Source: Neorhizobium populisoli (lineage in GTDB: Bacteria > Pseudomonadota > Alphaproteobacteria > Rhizobiales > Rhizobiaceae). Taken from it: DNA of 64,000 nt. Shown here in pieces: positions 1 through 11,851 of this stretch. Location: NCBI RefSeq assembly GCF_019430945.1, contig NZ_JAHYCB010000005.1, forward strand, positions 579,676 to 643,675, written 5' to 3'. The notes under the pieces were generated by a model. That model ran no database searches, was not told the origin of the DNA, and was given only the letters and a program-made list of their open reading frames with translations. Every line of letters begins with the position of its first letter. The first letter of the stretch is position 1. The translations under genes were made by a program, and so were the position numbers.

Positions 1-173
1 TCCCTTGCCAGCCTGACCACTGCCTCGCCCAGCATGAGAATACTCATGCCTACGGCCCGCTGCACGACCAGATTGCTCAGAAAGGTGTTTTTATCCATGC
101 CCTTGATGAAGTCACAAGCATCGGATGCCGCCACCTCCATCTGGTGAAGATAAAGCTGGAGCCTGTCCGTCAT
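1..173 (-). CDS. hepT: HepT-like HEPN toxin/RNase (partial, runs off left edge)
   Basis: About 57 N-terminal residues are visible (beginning MTDRLQLYLHQMEVAASDAC), with the helical segment GMSILMLGEAV typical of HepT/DUF86 HEPN proteins. The family are ribonuclease toxins whose catalytic R-x4-6-H-x-Y motif lies further on, here beyond the window, so activity cannot be judged. The ATG overlaps the stop of the upstream nucleotidyltransferase gene (ATGA), showing translational coupling and supporting a two-gene HepT/MntA (HEPN/MNT) module. Confidence 0.75.
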   Translation of the reverse strand, partial: MTDRLQLYLHQMEVAASDACDFIKGMDKNTFLSNLVVQRAVGMSILMLGEAVVRLAR

Positions 174-463
174 AGAGGCTTGGCCGCTGCGAGTACGCGA
201 GCGCGGATCATTTGCGGCAGGTCTCCCGGCGTGAGCAGATCGACCTTGATACCCTGGAACATCTGCTCGAGTTCAAATTGCAAGCCGCCCAGATCGAACA
301 ATGTCGTCCCCGGCAGCGCATCGACCAGAATGTCGATATCGCTCTCCGGCCCATCCTCGCCGCGCGCCACGGAGCCGAACACACGCGGGTTCGCCGCGTT
401 GAAGCGCTTTGTCGCTTCGCGGATCGCGTCCCTGTTCTTCTCCAAGATTTCCGACGGTCTCAT
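170..463 (-). CDS. mntA: MntA-like minimal nucleotidyltransferase (antitoxin)
   Basis: A 97-residue protein with the minimal nucleotidyltransferase signature: GSVARGEDGPESDIDILVD contains the G-S-x10-D-x-D metal-binding core. In studied type VII systems MntA neutralises HepT by adding AMP to a Tyr of the toxin. I start it at the ATG giving MRPSEILEKN; the reading frame extends upstream into the end of uraD without family similarity. Its stop overlaps the hepT start by ATGA. The order antitoxin first, toxin second is usual. It could instead be an orphan MNT protein, but the coupled HepT-like gene makes the pair likely. Confidence 0.8.
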   Translation of the reverse strand: MRPSEILEKNRDAIREATKRFNAANPRVFGSVARGEDGPESDIDILVDALPGTTLFDLGGLQFELEQMFQGIKVDLLTPGDLPQMIRARVLAAAKPL

Positions 464-524
464 GACGGCATCACTCCTGATGCGGCCACTATAAGCGACG
501 GATTTGGCGGAGGAAAGAACATGC

Positions 525-1022
525 TCACGCCTCCGGCAGAAGTGCGGTGAGGCGCAGGAGCGCAATCCGCTCCACCTGGGTCGCGGCAGTGGCAAATTCC
601 TCCTCGGTACCGTTGTGAATACGCTTTTCGAAGGCGGCGAGAATATCGTCCTTGTTCAGCCCCTTGACCGCGATGATGAAGGGGAAACCGAATTTCTCCA
701 TATAGGCGTCGTTTAACTCGGTAAAACGCGCATGCTCCGTCGGGCTGAGGCGATCAAGGCCGGCGCCCGCCTGTTCTTGTCTGCTGTCCTCGGTCAGCCC
801 GCCCGCGATTGCCAGCTTGCCGGCAAGATCCGGATGGGCGCGCAGGACGCCCAGCCGCTCTTCCTGGCTTGCCTTGCGGAAAACAGACACCATCGCATCG
901 TGCAGGCCCTTGGCCCTGAGCGGCACGAAGATCAGGCCTGCATCATAGGCCCGCTCGGCAACAAATGGCGAATGTTCAAAAACGCCGCCGAACTTATCGA
1001 TGAAGTCTCCGCGCGCCGTCAT
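525..1022 (-). CDS. uraD: OHCU decarboxylase
   Basis: A 165-residue protein of the OHCU decarboxylase family, which turns 2-oxo-4-hydroxy-4-carboxy-5-ureidoimidazoline into (S)-allantoin after uricase and HIU hydrolase. The family hallmarks are visible: RAHPDLAGKLA, with the His used in catalysis, and FGFPFIIAVKG near residues 110-120. The start overlaps the stop of puuE by four bases (ATGA), so the two are translated as a coupled operon. The partners uricase and HIU hydrolase are not in the window. Full family length and clear motifs make the call firm. Confidence 0.9.
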   Translation of the reverse strand: MTARGDFIDKFGGVFEHSPFVAERAYDAGLIFVPLRAKGLHDAMVSVFRKASQEERLGVLRAHPDLAGKLAIAGGLTEDSRQEQAGAGLDRLSPTEHARFTELNDAYMEKFGFPFIIAVKGLNKDDILAAFEKRIHNGTEEEFATAATQVERIALLRLTALLPEA

Positions 1023-1951
1023 AGGTCACCTGCAGGCTTGTGATGTTCATGCCAGTGTTTTGCGATCTCGATGCGCTGCGGCACCCAGACCTTGTCATGC
1101 GACAGCACGTATTCGATGAAACGACGCAAGGCAGCCGCGCGGCCCGGACGCCCGACGAGGCGGCAATGCAGGCCGACCGACATCATCTTCGGACTGCCCT
1201 CCTGGCCTTCCCGATAAAGCGTGTCGAACGCATCCTTGAGATAGGTGAAGAACTGATCGCCGGAATTGAAACCCTGCGGGGTGGCAAACCGCATGTCGTT
1301 GGTTTCCAGCGTGTAGGGAATGATCAGGAAAGGCTTGCGGTCGATACCCGGCACCCAATAGGGCAGATCGTCGGCATAGCTGTCGGACGAATAGAGAAAA
1401 CCGCCCTCCTCCATCACCAGCCGCAGCGTGTTGTCGGAAGGCTTGCCCTGGTACATGCCATAGGGTCGCTCGCCGACCAGTTCGGTATGCAGCCGCACCG
1501 CCTCACGGATATGCTCGCGTTCCTTCGCCTCGGAAAAATCCTTGTATTCCAGCCAGCGGAAACCATGGCTGGCGATCTCCCAGCCCGCCTCCTTCATCGC
1601 TTCTACCGCTTCCGGGTTGCGCGCCATGGCAAGTGTCACGCCATAGACCGTCGCCTGCACCTTGAGTTCGGTAAACATACGCCACAGGCGCCAGAAGCCG
1701 GCACGCGACCCGTATTCGTAGATCGATTCCATGTTGAGGTTGCGCTGGCCGGGCCAGGCTGCCGCCCCGACGATTTCCGACAGCAGGTTTTCCGACGCCG
1801 GATCGCAGTCGAGGATGGAGCTTTCGCCGCCTTCCTCGTAATTGATCACGAACTGCACGGCGACATGCGCGCCGCCGGGCCATTTCGGGTCGGGAGTGTT
1901 GCGGCCGTAGCCGACGAGGTCGCGCGGATAATCTGTTGCCTGCATGGACAT
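1019..1951 (-). CDS. puuE: Polysaccharide-deacetylase-type allantoinase (PuuE)
   Basis: A 310-residue NodB-homology protein of the PuuE allantoinase type, which opens allantoin to allantoate without the metal centre of classical allantoinase. It has the family opening YPRDLVGYGRNTPDPKWPGG, the internal SHGFRWLEYKD stretch and HTELVGERPYGMYQGK. It is immediately upstream of, and overlaps, uraD, so consecutive steps of purine breakdown are coupled. I use the ATG giving MSMQATDY; the second ATG, two codons on, is equally possible. Confidence 0.9.
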   Translation of the reverse strand: MSMQATDYPRDLVGYGRNTPDPKWPGGAHVAVQFVINYEEGGESSILDCDPASENLLSEIVGAAAWPGQRNLNMESIYEYGSRAGFWRLWRMFTELKVQATVYGVTLAMARNPEAVEAMKEAGWEIASHGFRWLEYKDFSEAKEREHIREAVRLHTELVGERPYGMYQGKPSDNTLRLVMEEGGFLYSSDSYADDLPYWVPGIDRKPFLIIPYTLETNDMRFATPQGFNSGDQFFTYLKDAFDTLYREGQEGSPKMMSVGLHCRLVGRPGRAAALRRFIEYVLSHDKVWVPQRIEIAKHWHEHHKPAGDL

Positions 1952-2018
1952 TCACTCTGCATCTCGGATGCGCAAACGGTAGCGCACCCTTTCCGCGAAT
2001 GTCGAGATGGAAACGTCG

Positions 2019-2321
2019 TTAGAGGCCAAGCGCCCTTAGGATCGCCACCGAGACGACGCCAAGTGCTACAGAAACAAGCATCGGCAGCCGCAATGCGGCG
2101 AAAGCAGTCACCGCACAGGCAATTGTTTCGGCAACACCGGTGGCGAAGGCTGTCGGCGCCACGACGGCCATCAGCACGGCCGGCGGAATCGATTCGATTG
2201 CCTTGCGGCGGCTGCCTTCGAGCGAGACATGCCGGATCAGGAAGAGCCCGCTGATACGGGTCAGGACCGTTGCGGCTGTCATCGCCAGAATGGCGAGAAG
2301 CGTTGCGAGATCGACGCTCAC
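2019..2321 (-). CDS. azlD: AzlD-type small membrane subunit
   Basis: A 100-residue, almost wholly hydrophobic protein with about three or four membrane segments, and the AzlD hallmark TRISGLFLIRH near residues 21-31. AzlD works with AzlC as a branched-chain amino acid exporter in the inner membrane. Its ATG overlaps the end of azlC by four bases, the usual azlCD arrangement. Substrate is inferred from the family; homologues export valine, leucine, isoleucine or analogues. Confidence 0.85.
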   Translation of the reverse strand: MSVDLATLLAILAMTAATVLTRISGLFLIRHVSLEGSRRKAIESIPPAVLMAVVAPTAFATGVAETIACAVTAFAALRLPMLVSVALGVVSVAILRALGL

Positions 2322-3025
2322 GAGGCAACCTCCTGTTTTTCGCGGCTGCCCGCTACCAGTGCGGTCAAAAGCCCGGCAATCGCACCGGCTGCGATATACC
2401 AGACACCCGGCACGAAATGCTGCGTTGCGACTGCGGCAGCGCCGCTGACGAGCAGGACCGCACCGGTTTCCGGACCTTTCCAGAAGCCCATGACGAGAAC
2501 GATGAAGACGGCTGGGAAGGCAAAATCGAGCCCGAGCACGACCGGATCACCCAGAAATGCACCGGCGGCGGCACCTGCGATACCGGAAACCACCCAGGCA
2601 AGATAAAACGGCGCGACCAGCCCAGCGAACCAGGCGGGCGTCAGCGTCGCAACCCTTGCCCTGAACTCCGCCATCGCCCAGATTTCGTCGGCGAGGAAGA
2701 GCATGGATGCGAAACGCGATCGAGGCGAAAATCCATCCATCTTCGTGGCCAGCGACGCGCTCATCAGCACGTGACGGATGTTGACCAGCAGCGCGGCAAA
2801 ACCGACACCGGCCCAGGAGGTCGGATGCGTCCAGATATCCATGGCGACGAATTGCGAGCCGCCGGCAAAAACCAGCGCGCTCATGAGGCCTGTCTCGGCA
2901 GGTGAAAGCCCCTTGGTGGCCGCAACCGCACCGAAGACGAGGCCGATCGGGATGACGGCGGCGATGAGTGGGGCGATGGATCGGATGCCACCGAGGAAGT
3001 CCTGGAGTCTTGTATTTTCAGTCAC
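2318..3025 (-). CDS. azlC: AzlC family branched-chain amino acid export permease
   Basis: About 235 residues with several membrane segments and the AzlC features IPIGLVFGAVA and ALVFAGGSQFVA. I start it at the GTG (VTENTRLQDF) at 3025. The frame is open upstream, but that part (MAERSGGRVRGRLAP) is the translation of a repeat element and is unlikely to be protein. No strong Shine-Dalgarno precedes the GTG. It overlaps azlD and lies downstream of an AraC regulator on the same strand, which probably controls the pair. Confidence 0.88.
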   Translation of the reverse strand: MTENTRLQDFLGGIRSIAPLIAAVIPIGLVFGAVAATKGLSPAETGLMSALVFAGGSQFVAMDIWTHPTSWAGVGFAALLVNIRHVLMSASLATKMDGFSPRSRFASMLFLADEIWAMAEFRARVATLTPAWFAGLVAPFYLAWVVSGIAGAAAGAFLGDPVVLGLDFAFPAVFIVLVMGFWKGPETGAVLLVSGAAAVATQHFVPGVWYIAAGAIAGLLTALVAGSREKQEVAS

Positions 3026-3058
3026 TTGGAAGGCCCATTTGTTGGAAGTTGGAGCAAG

Positions 3059-3192
3059 CCGCCCCCTCACCCGGCCTCCGCTACGCTCGGCCATTCTCTC
3101 CCGCTGGGGAGAAGAGAGAATAGCAACGGCACGGCAACTTCCCTTCTCCCTATTGGGGAGAAGGTGCCCGAAGGGCGGATGAGGCGGCCACG
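3059..3192. repeat. RIME-like palindromic intergenic repeat
   Basis: A block of inverted segments between the AraC regulator and azlC: ctcacccggcctccgctacg, then ctctcccgctggggagaag, then cttctccctattggggagaa, closing with gggcggatgaggcggcc. Nested hairpins of the cttctcccc/ggggagaag type flanked by gcccctca/tgaggcggc arms are characteristic of rhizobial intergenic mosaic elements. It could shape transcript stability or act as a terminator between the regulator and azlCD. Confidence 0.75.
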
Positions 3193-3244
3193 ATTAAAGC
3201 CGCTCAATTCTTCCGTCTTGAACAAAAGTGATCATCCTGTAGCG

Positions 3245-4102
3245 TCACCGCGCCCGATACTGCCCCGGCGTGACGCCCGTCCTTGCCTTGAAATGCCGCG
3301 TGAGATGCGCCTGATCCGCGAAGCCGCATTCCAGCGCGATTTCCGCCGGCTGACCGCCTTCCTGCAGACGTCTCCTGGCTTGCCGGATGCGAACATCCGT
3401 CAGGAAGGAATGCGGGGTGATGTGAAACTCCCGTCGGAAAGCCCGGATCAGATGTGCCCGGCTGAGCCCGGCTACGGCCGCAAGCTCTTCCAATCCGACA
3501 TCATCCACATAGTTCTCGACGAGATAATCCCGCGCCCGCCTAACGCCCGAGCGCTCTGCCGTATCGACCGGTATGATTATCGCACTGCCGTGCCGACTGA
3601 ACATCGCGTCCAGCACCTGGAACATCGCCTGGCTGCTTTCCAGCGCTCCGCTACCTTGTTCCAGGGTGAGATGAGCCGCCTGGAAGGCATCGGCCAGAGT
3701 CTGGTCCTGCAGGAGCTGAGTGCCGAAAGACGGCGTGCCCCGCACCGGCTTTCCGGTCACGTCCTCGAGGATTTCGCACATCAAGGCGATATCCGGATAG
3801 ATCATCCGGTAGCGATAGCCTCCCCCGCGCGGCGCGCCGTCATGGGTCTCGCCGGGATTGATGAGATAAAGTCCGCCCGGCCCGGCACTCTCACGGCTAC
3901 CCTTGATGGTACAAACCTGCATGCCTTGTTCGATGGCACCGATGCTGAACGTATCGTGCGCATGCGGCGCAAACTCATGGGTGAGAAAGGTGGCACTGAG
4001 GCATTCCATGCCGTCGAAGCGCGGATCGCGCCAGAAACGGGTGACCTCGGACCGCGTCAGCGGCATCTGTACGGTTGCCTGTTCCTGGGAGACATTCTGC
4101 AT
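3245..4102 (-). CDS. AraC family transcriptional regulator
   Basis: A 285-residue protein. The N-terminal cupin-like sensor half contains HEFAPHAHDTFSIGAIEQG and YLINPGETHDGAP. The C-terminal half carries two helix-turn-helix units (GLEELAAVAGLSRAHLIRAF and PAEIALECGFADQAHLTRHF), ending in the AraC-type GVTPGQYR. It lies upstream of azlCD on the same strand with a RIME-like repeat between. AraC regulators with this sensor type often adjoin AzlCD-type exporters, so control of azlCD is a reasonable inference. Confidence 0.88.
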   Translation of the reverse strand: MQNVSQEQATVQMPLTRSEVTRFWRDPRFDGMECLSATFLTHEFAPHAHDTFSIGAIEQGMQVCTIKGSRESAGPGGLYLINPGETHDGAPRGGGYRYRMIYPDIALMCEILEDVTGKPVRGTPSFGTQLLQDQTLADAFQAAHLTLEQGSGALESSQAMFQVLDAMFSRHGSAIIIPVDTAERSGVRRARDYLVENYVDDVGLEELAAVAGLSRAHLIRAFRREFHITPHSFLTDVRIRQARRRLQEGGQPAEIALECGFADQAHLTRHFKARTGVTPGQYRAR

Positions 4103-4169
4103 GGGCGAAGCATATCAGCAATCGCCACCCGCTTCTTGAACAAAAGTGACCCGCGCCCGAAGCGTCTCC

Positions 4170-4877
4170 TCAGGCGATCTTGCGTGCTGCGACCCGTCCC
4201 ATCGGGTGAAGCGAGTGAACATGAAATGGCGCGCCGGGCTCGTCTTCGACGAAGAGCGCCAGGTTGGCGACATCGATGGTCTTGCGCAGATAGGGATCGA
4301 AATAGTCCCGCAGCGCCAGTTCGAAACGCGGCATCTCAATCGGCGACAGCGGACCAGTCAGCGTCATGTGAAAGCGGAATTCGTCCATCACGTAAGGATG
4401 CCCCCAACGGTGAAGGTTGGCGAACTGCGGCGCCGAAAGATCGCCCGGATCGCAACGCTCGATCTCCGCTTCACTCAGCGGGGTCCGGAAGGCGTCAAAT
4501 TCCTGCACGACCGAGGCCGCCAGAAACTGCATCCGCTCACAGGGGAAGACTGGCGCCAGGCCGAAGAAATTACCGAGCCGCACCACTTCCAGTTTCGGCA
4601 TTTCGAAACGATCATGCGCGCCGGCGAACCGCATCAGATGCCGCAAAAGGGCCTGCTCGGTCACCCCAGGCGCAAGGCGGAAAGGCGCCTTGAGCGTCGC
4701 ATGGAAACCGTAGCGGCGCGGAAGCGCGGTATTGAAGGCGACGTCGTGAAGGCCAAGGCTGCGGATCGCCGGCGGCTCCATCGCATCGCCGGAAAAAGCA
4801 TTGCGGCCGAGCCACTGGGCCGCAGCGAGCGTCAGCGTATCATGAGCCGGTGGCGTGAAATAAATGGCATAGCGCAT
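4170..4877 (-). CDS. DUF1045 family 2H-phosphoesterase-like protein
   Basis: A 235-residue protein with the two His-x-Thr motifs of the 2H phosphoesterase fold: GFHATL (H59, T61) and FHMTL (H170, T172). The family is annotated as DUF1045 and is often found with carbon-phosphorus lyase genes; in such cases it is thought to process cyclic phosphate intermediates. No phn genes are visible here, so the substrate is open. It stands alone, 67 bases beyond the AraC gene. Confidence 0.82.
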   Translation of the reverse strand: MRYAIYFTPPAHDTLTLAAAQWLGRNAFSGDAMEPPAIRSLGLHDVAFNTALPRRYGFHATLKAPFRLAPGVTEQALLRHLMRFAGAHDRFEMPKLEVVRLGNFFGLAPVFPCERMQFLAASVVQEFDAFRTPLSEAEIERCDPGDLSAPQFANLHRWGHPYVMDEFRFHMTLTGPLSPIEMPRFELALRDYFDPYLRKTIDVANLALFVEDEPGAPFHVHSLHPMGRVAARKIA

Positions 4878-4997
4878 GCGTCACCTTCTCATCGTCCCTT
4901 CGCTGCTCGTGTTTTACGCATCGCTCAACAATCCCTGACGAGGGGGTTAAGTGATTTGCGTAACAGATTAACGACGAATCGGATGAAAGGTTCGCGT

Positions 4998-6188
4998 TTA
5001 ACGCGAGGCGACTTCGAGATGATTTTCCAGCGTAAATGACGCTGGAATCCGCATTTCACGGCCAAAGGAAGCGTCCAGGGCCGCATCAGCCAACCTGTGC
5101 GCGACTCCGAAACTCACCTTGAAGCCGCCGGTCAGGGCGATCACTTGCCGGTGATCCGGATGTGGGCCAACCATCGGATCGCGATCGATGGCTTTCGGCC
5201 GAAGTCCGGCCCAGCGCTCGATGACCTGAGCCCTTTCGAGGGCCGGCACCACGGCCCGCGCTCTGGCGACGAGATCATCGAGCTGGGAATCGGTCGAGTA
5301 TGGATCCGCGAAAGCGTCCTCGCTGGTACTGCCCACCGCGACATGCCCGCCCTCATGCGCCACGACGTAGAGCCCGTTCAGGAAGATCACCGGCAGTGCC
5401 GGATCGACATCCGCTTTCAACAGCGCGGCCTGCCCTTTAACCGGCTGCCCAATCGCTTTCGGCATGGGCCGGGAAAGCGCCTCGATCAACGGAAACGAAC
5501 GATGCCCGGCCGCGACGATGCAGCGGCCGAAGACAGTGCTCTCACCGCCTGCAAAAACTACCCTGTTGGTCGCGATATCGACCCGTTCCGCATCCAGCCC
5601 TTCGGCAAGCCGGACGTGCCGTGCCGAACGCAGGAATGCCACAAGCGCCGCGATCAGCCCGCGCGGGGAAACGCGGGCGGCAAATGTGTCATGCACCAGC
5701 CCTGCCTCGCAGAAAGACGCAGCCGGCCAGCCGGCCGATGCGGGCTCTTCCAGCACATGCCAGTGAAACTGGCGGCCCTGCTGTTTCCAGCTCGCACCCG
5801 CATCCTGCGAATGGCGAAGCGCGATGGAGCGCAGATGCGGCTTCGGCAACGGAATCAACCTGCCGGAGCGGCGATAACCGCAGGCCATGCCCGTCGCCGC
5901 CTCGAGAGAGGCGATTTCGTCCTCGAGCGACAATAGCGCGTCGAACTGGAACTGCTTCTTTTCGTTCCACTTGTCCGGCATATGCGGCATCAGCGCGCCG
6001 AGCAGGCCACCGCTGGCGCCCTGCCCGAACATCTGCCTGTCCACGAGCAGTGTCTCGAGGCCGAGCTGCTCCGCTTTGACTGCAGCCCAGAGGCCCATGA
6101 TTCCGCCGCCGAGGATGACAAGTTCGACAGATGCGGGAACGGCACCGGATTGACCCCTGGGGCCGGCAGGATTATCCGCATGTACCAT
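4998..6188 (-). CDS. FAD-dependent oxidoreductase, MnmC1-like (DAO family)
   Basis: A 396-residue D-amino-acid-oxidase-fold enzyme. A Rossmann FAD site GGGIMG is at about residues 27-32, followed by GQGASGGLLGALMPHMP and, near the end, WAGLRPKAIDRDPMVG and ALTGGFKVSFGVAH. The GASGGLLGAL stretch resembles the oxidase half of bifunctional MnmC, which removes the carboxymethyl group from cmnm5U34 in tRNA. Its neighbour is a stand-alone MnmD, so it may be the split MnmC oxidase partner; a general amino acid oxidase is the alternative. Its ATG shares two bases with the divergent mnmD ATG, and no later in-frame start precedes the FAD motif. Confidence 0.8.
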   Translation of the reverse strand: MVHADNPAGPRGQSGAVPASVELVILGGGIMGLWAAVKAEQLGLETLLVDRQMFGQGASGGLLGALMPHMPDKWNEKKQFQFDALLSLEDEIASLEAATGMACGYRRSGRLIPLPKPHLRSIALRHSQDAGASWKQQGRQFHWHVLEEPASAGWPAASFCEAGLVHDTFAARVSPRGLIAALVAFLRSARHVRLAEGLDAERVDIATNRVVFAGGESTVFGRCIVAAGHRSFPLIEALSRPMPKAIGQPVKGQAALLKADVDPALPVIFLNGLYVVAHEGGHVAVGSTSEDAFADPYSTDSQLDDLVARARAVVPALERAQVIERWAGLRPKAIDRDPMVGPHPDHRQVIALTGGFKVSFGVAHRLADAALDASFGREMRIPASFTLENHLEVASR

Positions 6189-6951
6189 GAACGATCACGA
6201 TCCCGATATTTCTTCAAGCGCAGGGCGAACCAACAGCCCCGAACGCCAGACTCCTGTTACCCAGACATTGGACTGGAACGACGGCGATATGCCGTATTCC
6301 CGGGAATTTGGCGACCATTTTTATTGCCAGACGGATGGGCGGCTGGAATGCGGCCACACGTTTCTCACCGGCAACGGCCTTCCGGAACGCTGGTCGCAAC
6401 CCGTTTCACCGGAGAGTGACTTCCTCATCGGCGAGCTCGGTTTCGGTACTGGCCTGAACTTCTGCGAGACTTGGCGCCAGTGGAAACTTTTCCGCCAGCC
6501 CGGCGCCCGCCTGCATTTCATGTCCTTCGAACTCTTCCCGATGCAGCGCGACGAGATCGACCGCGCCCTCGCCCGCTGGCCGGAAATCGACGCGGAACGC
6601 AAGGCGTTTGCCGCTATATGGCCGGACCAGCCTACCGGTCACGTCGTGCTCGAACTGGACGACCAGACAAAACTCACCGTCGTCTGCGACCCTGCGCTGG
6701 ACGGTGTGACGGCTGCGAAAGCTGGTTTCGACGCATGGTTTCTCGATGGCTTTGCCCCTTCCCGCAATCCGGCCATGTGGTCGCCGGAACTGATGCAGGC
6801 GCTCTACGACAAGACATCCCCTGGCGGCACCTTCGGCACATACGCCGCCGCCGGCTTCGTTCGCCGCAACCTGCAGGCTGCCGGCTTTACGGTGGAGCGG
6901 AGACCGGGGTTTGCGGGCAAGAGGGAAATGCTGTGCGGCAAGAGGGGCTGA
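6187..6951 (+). CDS. mnmD: tRNA U34 methyltransferase MnmD (DUF752)
   Basis: A 254-residue SAM-dependent methyltransferase corresponding to the N-terminal half of E. coli MnmC. It methylates the aminomethyl side chain of wobble uridine in tRNA. Seen are LDWNDGDMPYSREFGDHFY near the start, the SAM loop IGELGFGTGLNFC (about 81-93) and WFLDGFAPSRNPAMW, the DUF752 signature. A start later than 6187 would cut into the conserved LDWNDG segment. In many proteobacteria MnmD and the oxidase are fused; here they are separate and divergent. Confidence 0.9.
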   Translation: MNDHDPDISSSAGRTNSPERQTPVTQTLDWNDGDMPYSREFGDHFYCQTDGRLECGHTFLTGNGLPERWSQPVSPESDFLIGELGFGTGLNFCETWRQWKLFRQPGARLHFMSFELFPMQRDEIDRALARWPEIDAERKAFAAIWPDQPTGHVVLELDDQTKLTVVCDPALDGVTAAKAGFDAWFLDGFAPSRNPAMWSPELMQALYDKTSPGGTFGTYAAAGFVRRNLQAAGFTVERRPGFAGKREMLCGKRG

Positions 6952-6975
6952 CCGGCGATAAGCGCCGGCCCTCGG

Positions 6976-10722
<3,747 letters not shown>

Positions 10723-11132
10723 CGTCCCCCGCTCCGTCAGCCGTCAAGCGGCCGATTCGATTGGTTGGTCCTCCAAGCAAAGGATAGAATCACGAAGACG
10801 GTTAACAACGTCTTGTTGCCGAGGGGCGAGCATTTACAATCCTGGCGTAATTACATGTGTTCGGATGCGCTGATTTTCGGAAAGCTAAAACTTGTTCTAC
10901 AGGGGCGAAACCGATAACCGATCATTTTCAAGCACTTCCGGAAAAGGCCTGGTTATTGCCGCCATTTCGACACAGTATCGGAGGTTCAGCGGAAAAATTT
11001 GATGAAATACAACTTTTCATCGAAACTAGCTGAACAGGCGTTCAGACTATCGCACGAAGACTTCCTTTAAACCGCCGCGTTTGAGGGCGACCATTTTCCT
11101 ACCCTTCAAACTAAAGGGAAAGGAACAAGACA
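10723..11132. other. Intergenic region between the hybrid kinase and a small secreted-protein gene
   Basis: About 410 bases between divergent genes; it should hold promoters for both. I see no convincing gene, RNA or operator. The last 20 bases before the ATG at 11133 contain aaagggaaaggaac, a good ribosome binding site for that gene. Confidence 0.6.
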
Positions 11133-11462
11133 ATGCTCGTGATGAAGAAAACCATTACCGCAAGCCTCGCCGCCCTCACCGTTGCAGGCGCCCTGGCCGC
11201 AGCCGCTCCGGCAGCCGAAGCCCGCGATCATCACCGCAACCTTTGGCCCGGCGTTGCCGCCGGCGTGGCTGGCGGCCTGATCGGCGGAGCGATCATCGCC
11301 GGGTCTCAGGCCCCGGTCTATGCCGAACCGCAGTATGAATATGCGCCGCCGCCGCCGCCGCCGGTCTATTACCGTGCCCAGTACGCGCCGCGCTGCCATT
11401 ACGAATGGGTCGAGAACCAGTGGGGCGAACAGTACCGCGCCAAGGTCTGCGCCCGTTACTGA
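11133..11462 (+). CDS. Small secreted Gly/Pro/Tyr-rich protein of unknown function
   Basis: A 109-residue protein with a clear Sec signal peptide (MKKTITASLAALTVAGALAA, cleavage expected after the Ala-rich PAAEA). A glycine-rich hydrophobic segment follows (GVAAGVAGGLIGGAIIAG), then a Pro/Tyr stretch YAPPPPPPVYY and a C-terminal CHYEWVENQWGEQYRAKVC with two Cys that could form a disulfide. Such proteins are common in rhizobia and are envelope-associated. The first ATG (11133) has the better spaced Shine-Dalgarno; the ATG three codons on also fits. A strong terminator follows at once, so it is monocistronic. Confidence 0.8.
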   Translation: MLVMKKTITASLAALTVAGALAAAAPAAEARDHHRNLWPGVAAGVAGGLIGGAIIAGSQAPVYAEPQYEYAPPPPPPVYYRAQYAPRCHYEWVENQWGEQYRAKVCARY

Positions 11463-11483
11463 TCTCGACATGAACTGATCCAG

Positions 11484-11515
11484 AAAGCCCGCGCAATTTA
11501 ACGCGCGGGCTTTTT
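11484..11515 (+). terminator. Rho-independent terminator after the small secreted-protein gene
   Basis: Perfect stem aaagcccgcgc / gcgcgggcttt with a short AT-rich loop, followed by a run of T. It lies 22 bases after the stop codon. Confidence 0.9.
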
Positions 11516-11516
11516 G

Positions 11517-11851
11517 ATTCCATGGGCTTCCGAAGGCAGGTTCATTTCGCAGTTGCGAAACATTCTCTTGACTTTTGCCCGGAAAAATACCAAATGCCCT
11601 TCATGCTTTCACCTTCCGGCCGCCGCGTGAGCTGGCCCGCATCCTGAACAAGCTATTTCGGGAAACAATCGCGAAGAAGGAACAAGGCGCACAGATAGAT
11701 CGCTCCGACAATCGGGGTTCAAGCGCTGGGAAGCAATTTCCAACTTACAAGTTCCCACTTCACGCGGGGTTCTTGACGCCAAAGAGCAGATCGGACGGCT
11801 ATGGACAGCCTGCCCGGCGAAACGCTTTTGGCGCCCCGAAAGGTATTCGAC
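11517..11851 (+). other. Upstream region and probable long 5' leader of the rhlE-type helicase
   Basis: About 335 bases without a convincing gene. Cold-regulated DEAD-box helicase genes often have long structured leaders, so part of this may be transcribed; that is inference. No clear riboswitch or promoter could be picked out by eye. The last bases hold the Shine-Dalgarno aaagg, eight bases before the proposed TTG start. Confidence 0.45.

Noticed and set aside
1040..2254. A 404-codon plus-strand frame opposite puuE
   Set aside because: Antisense shadow of puuE; no family features.
3026..4693. A 555-codon plus-strand frame across the AraC and DUF1045 genes
   Set aside because: It runs antisense to two well-supported genes and through a repeat element; no domain is visible.
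11484..11515. CRISPR-like or tandem repeat arrays anywhere in the window
   Set aside because: Repeated short motifs seen here are terminator hairpins and dispersed intergenic repeats; no regularly spaced direct repeats were found.
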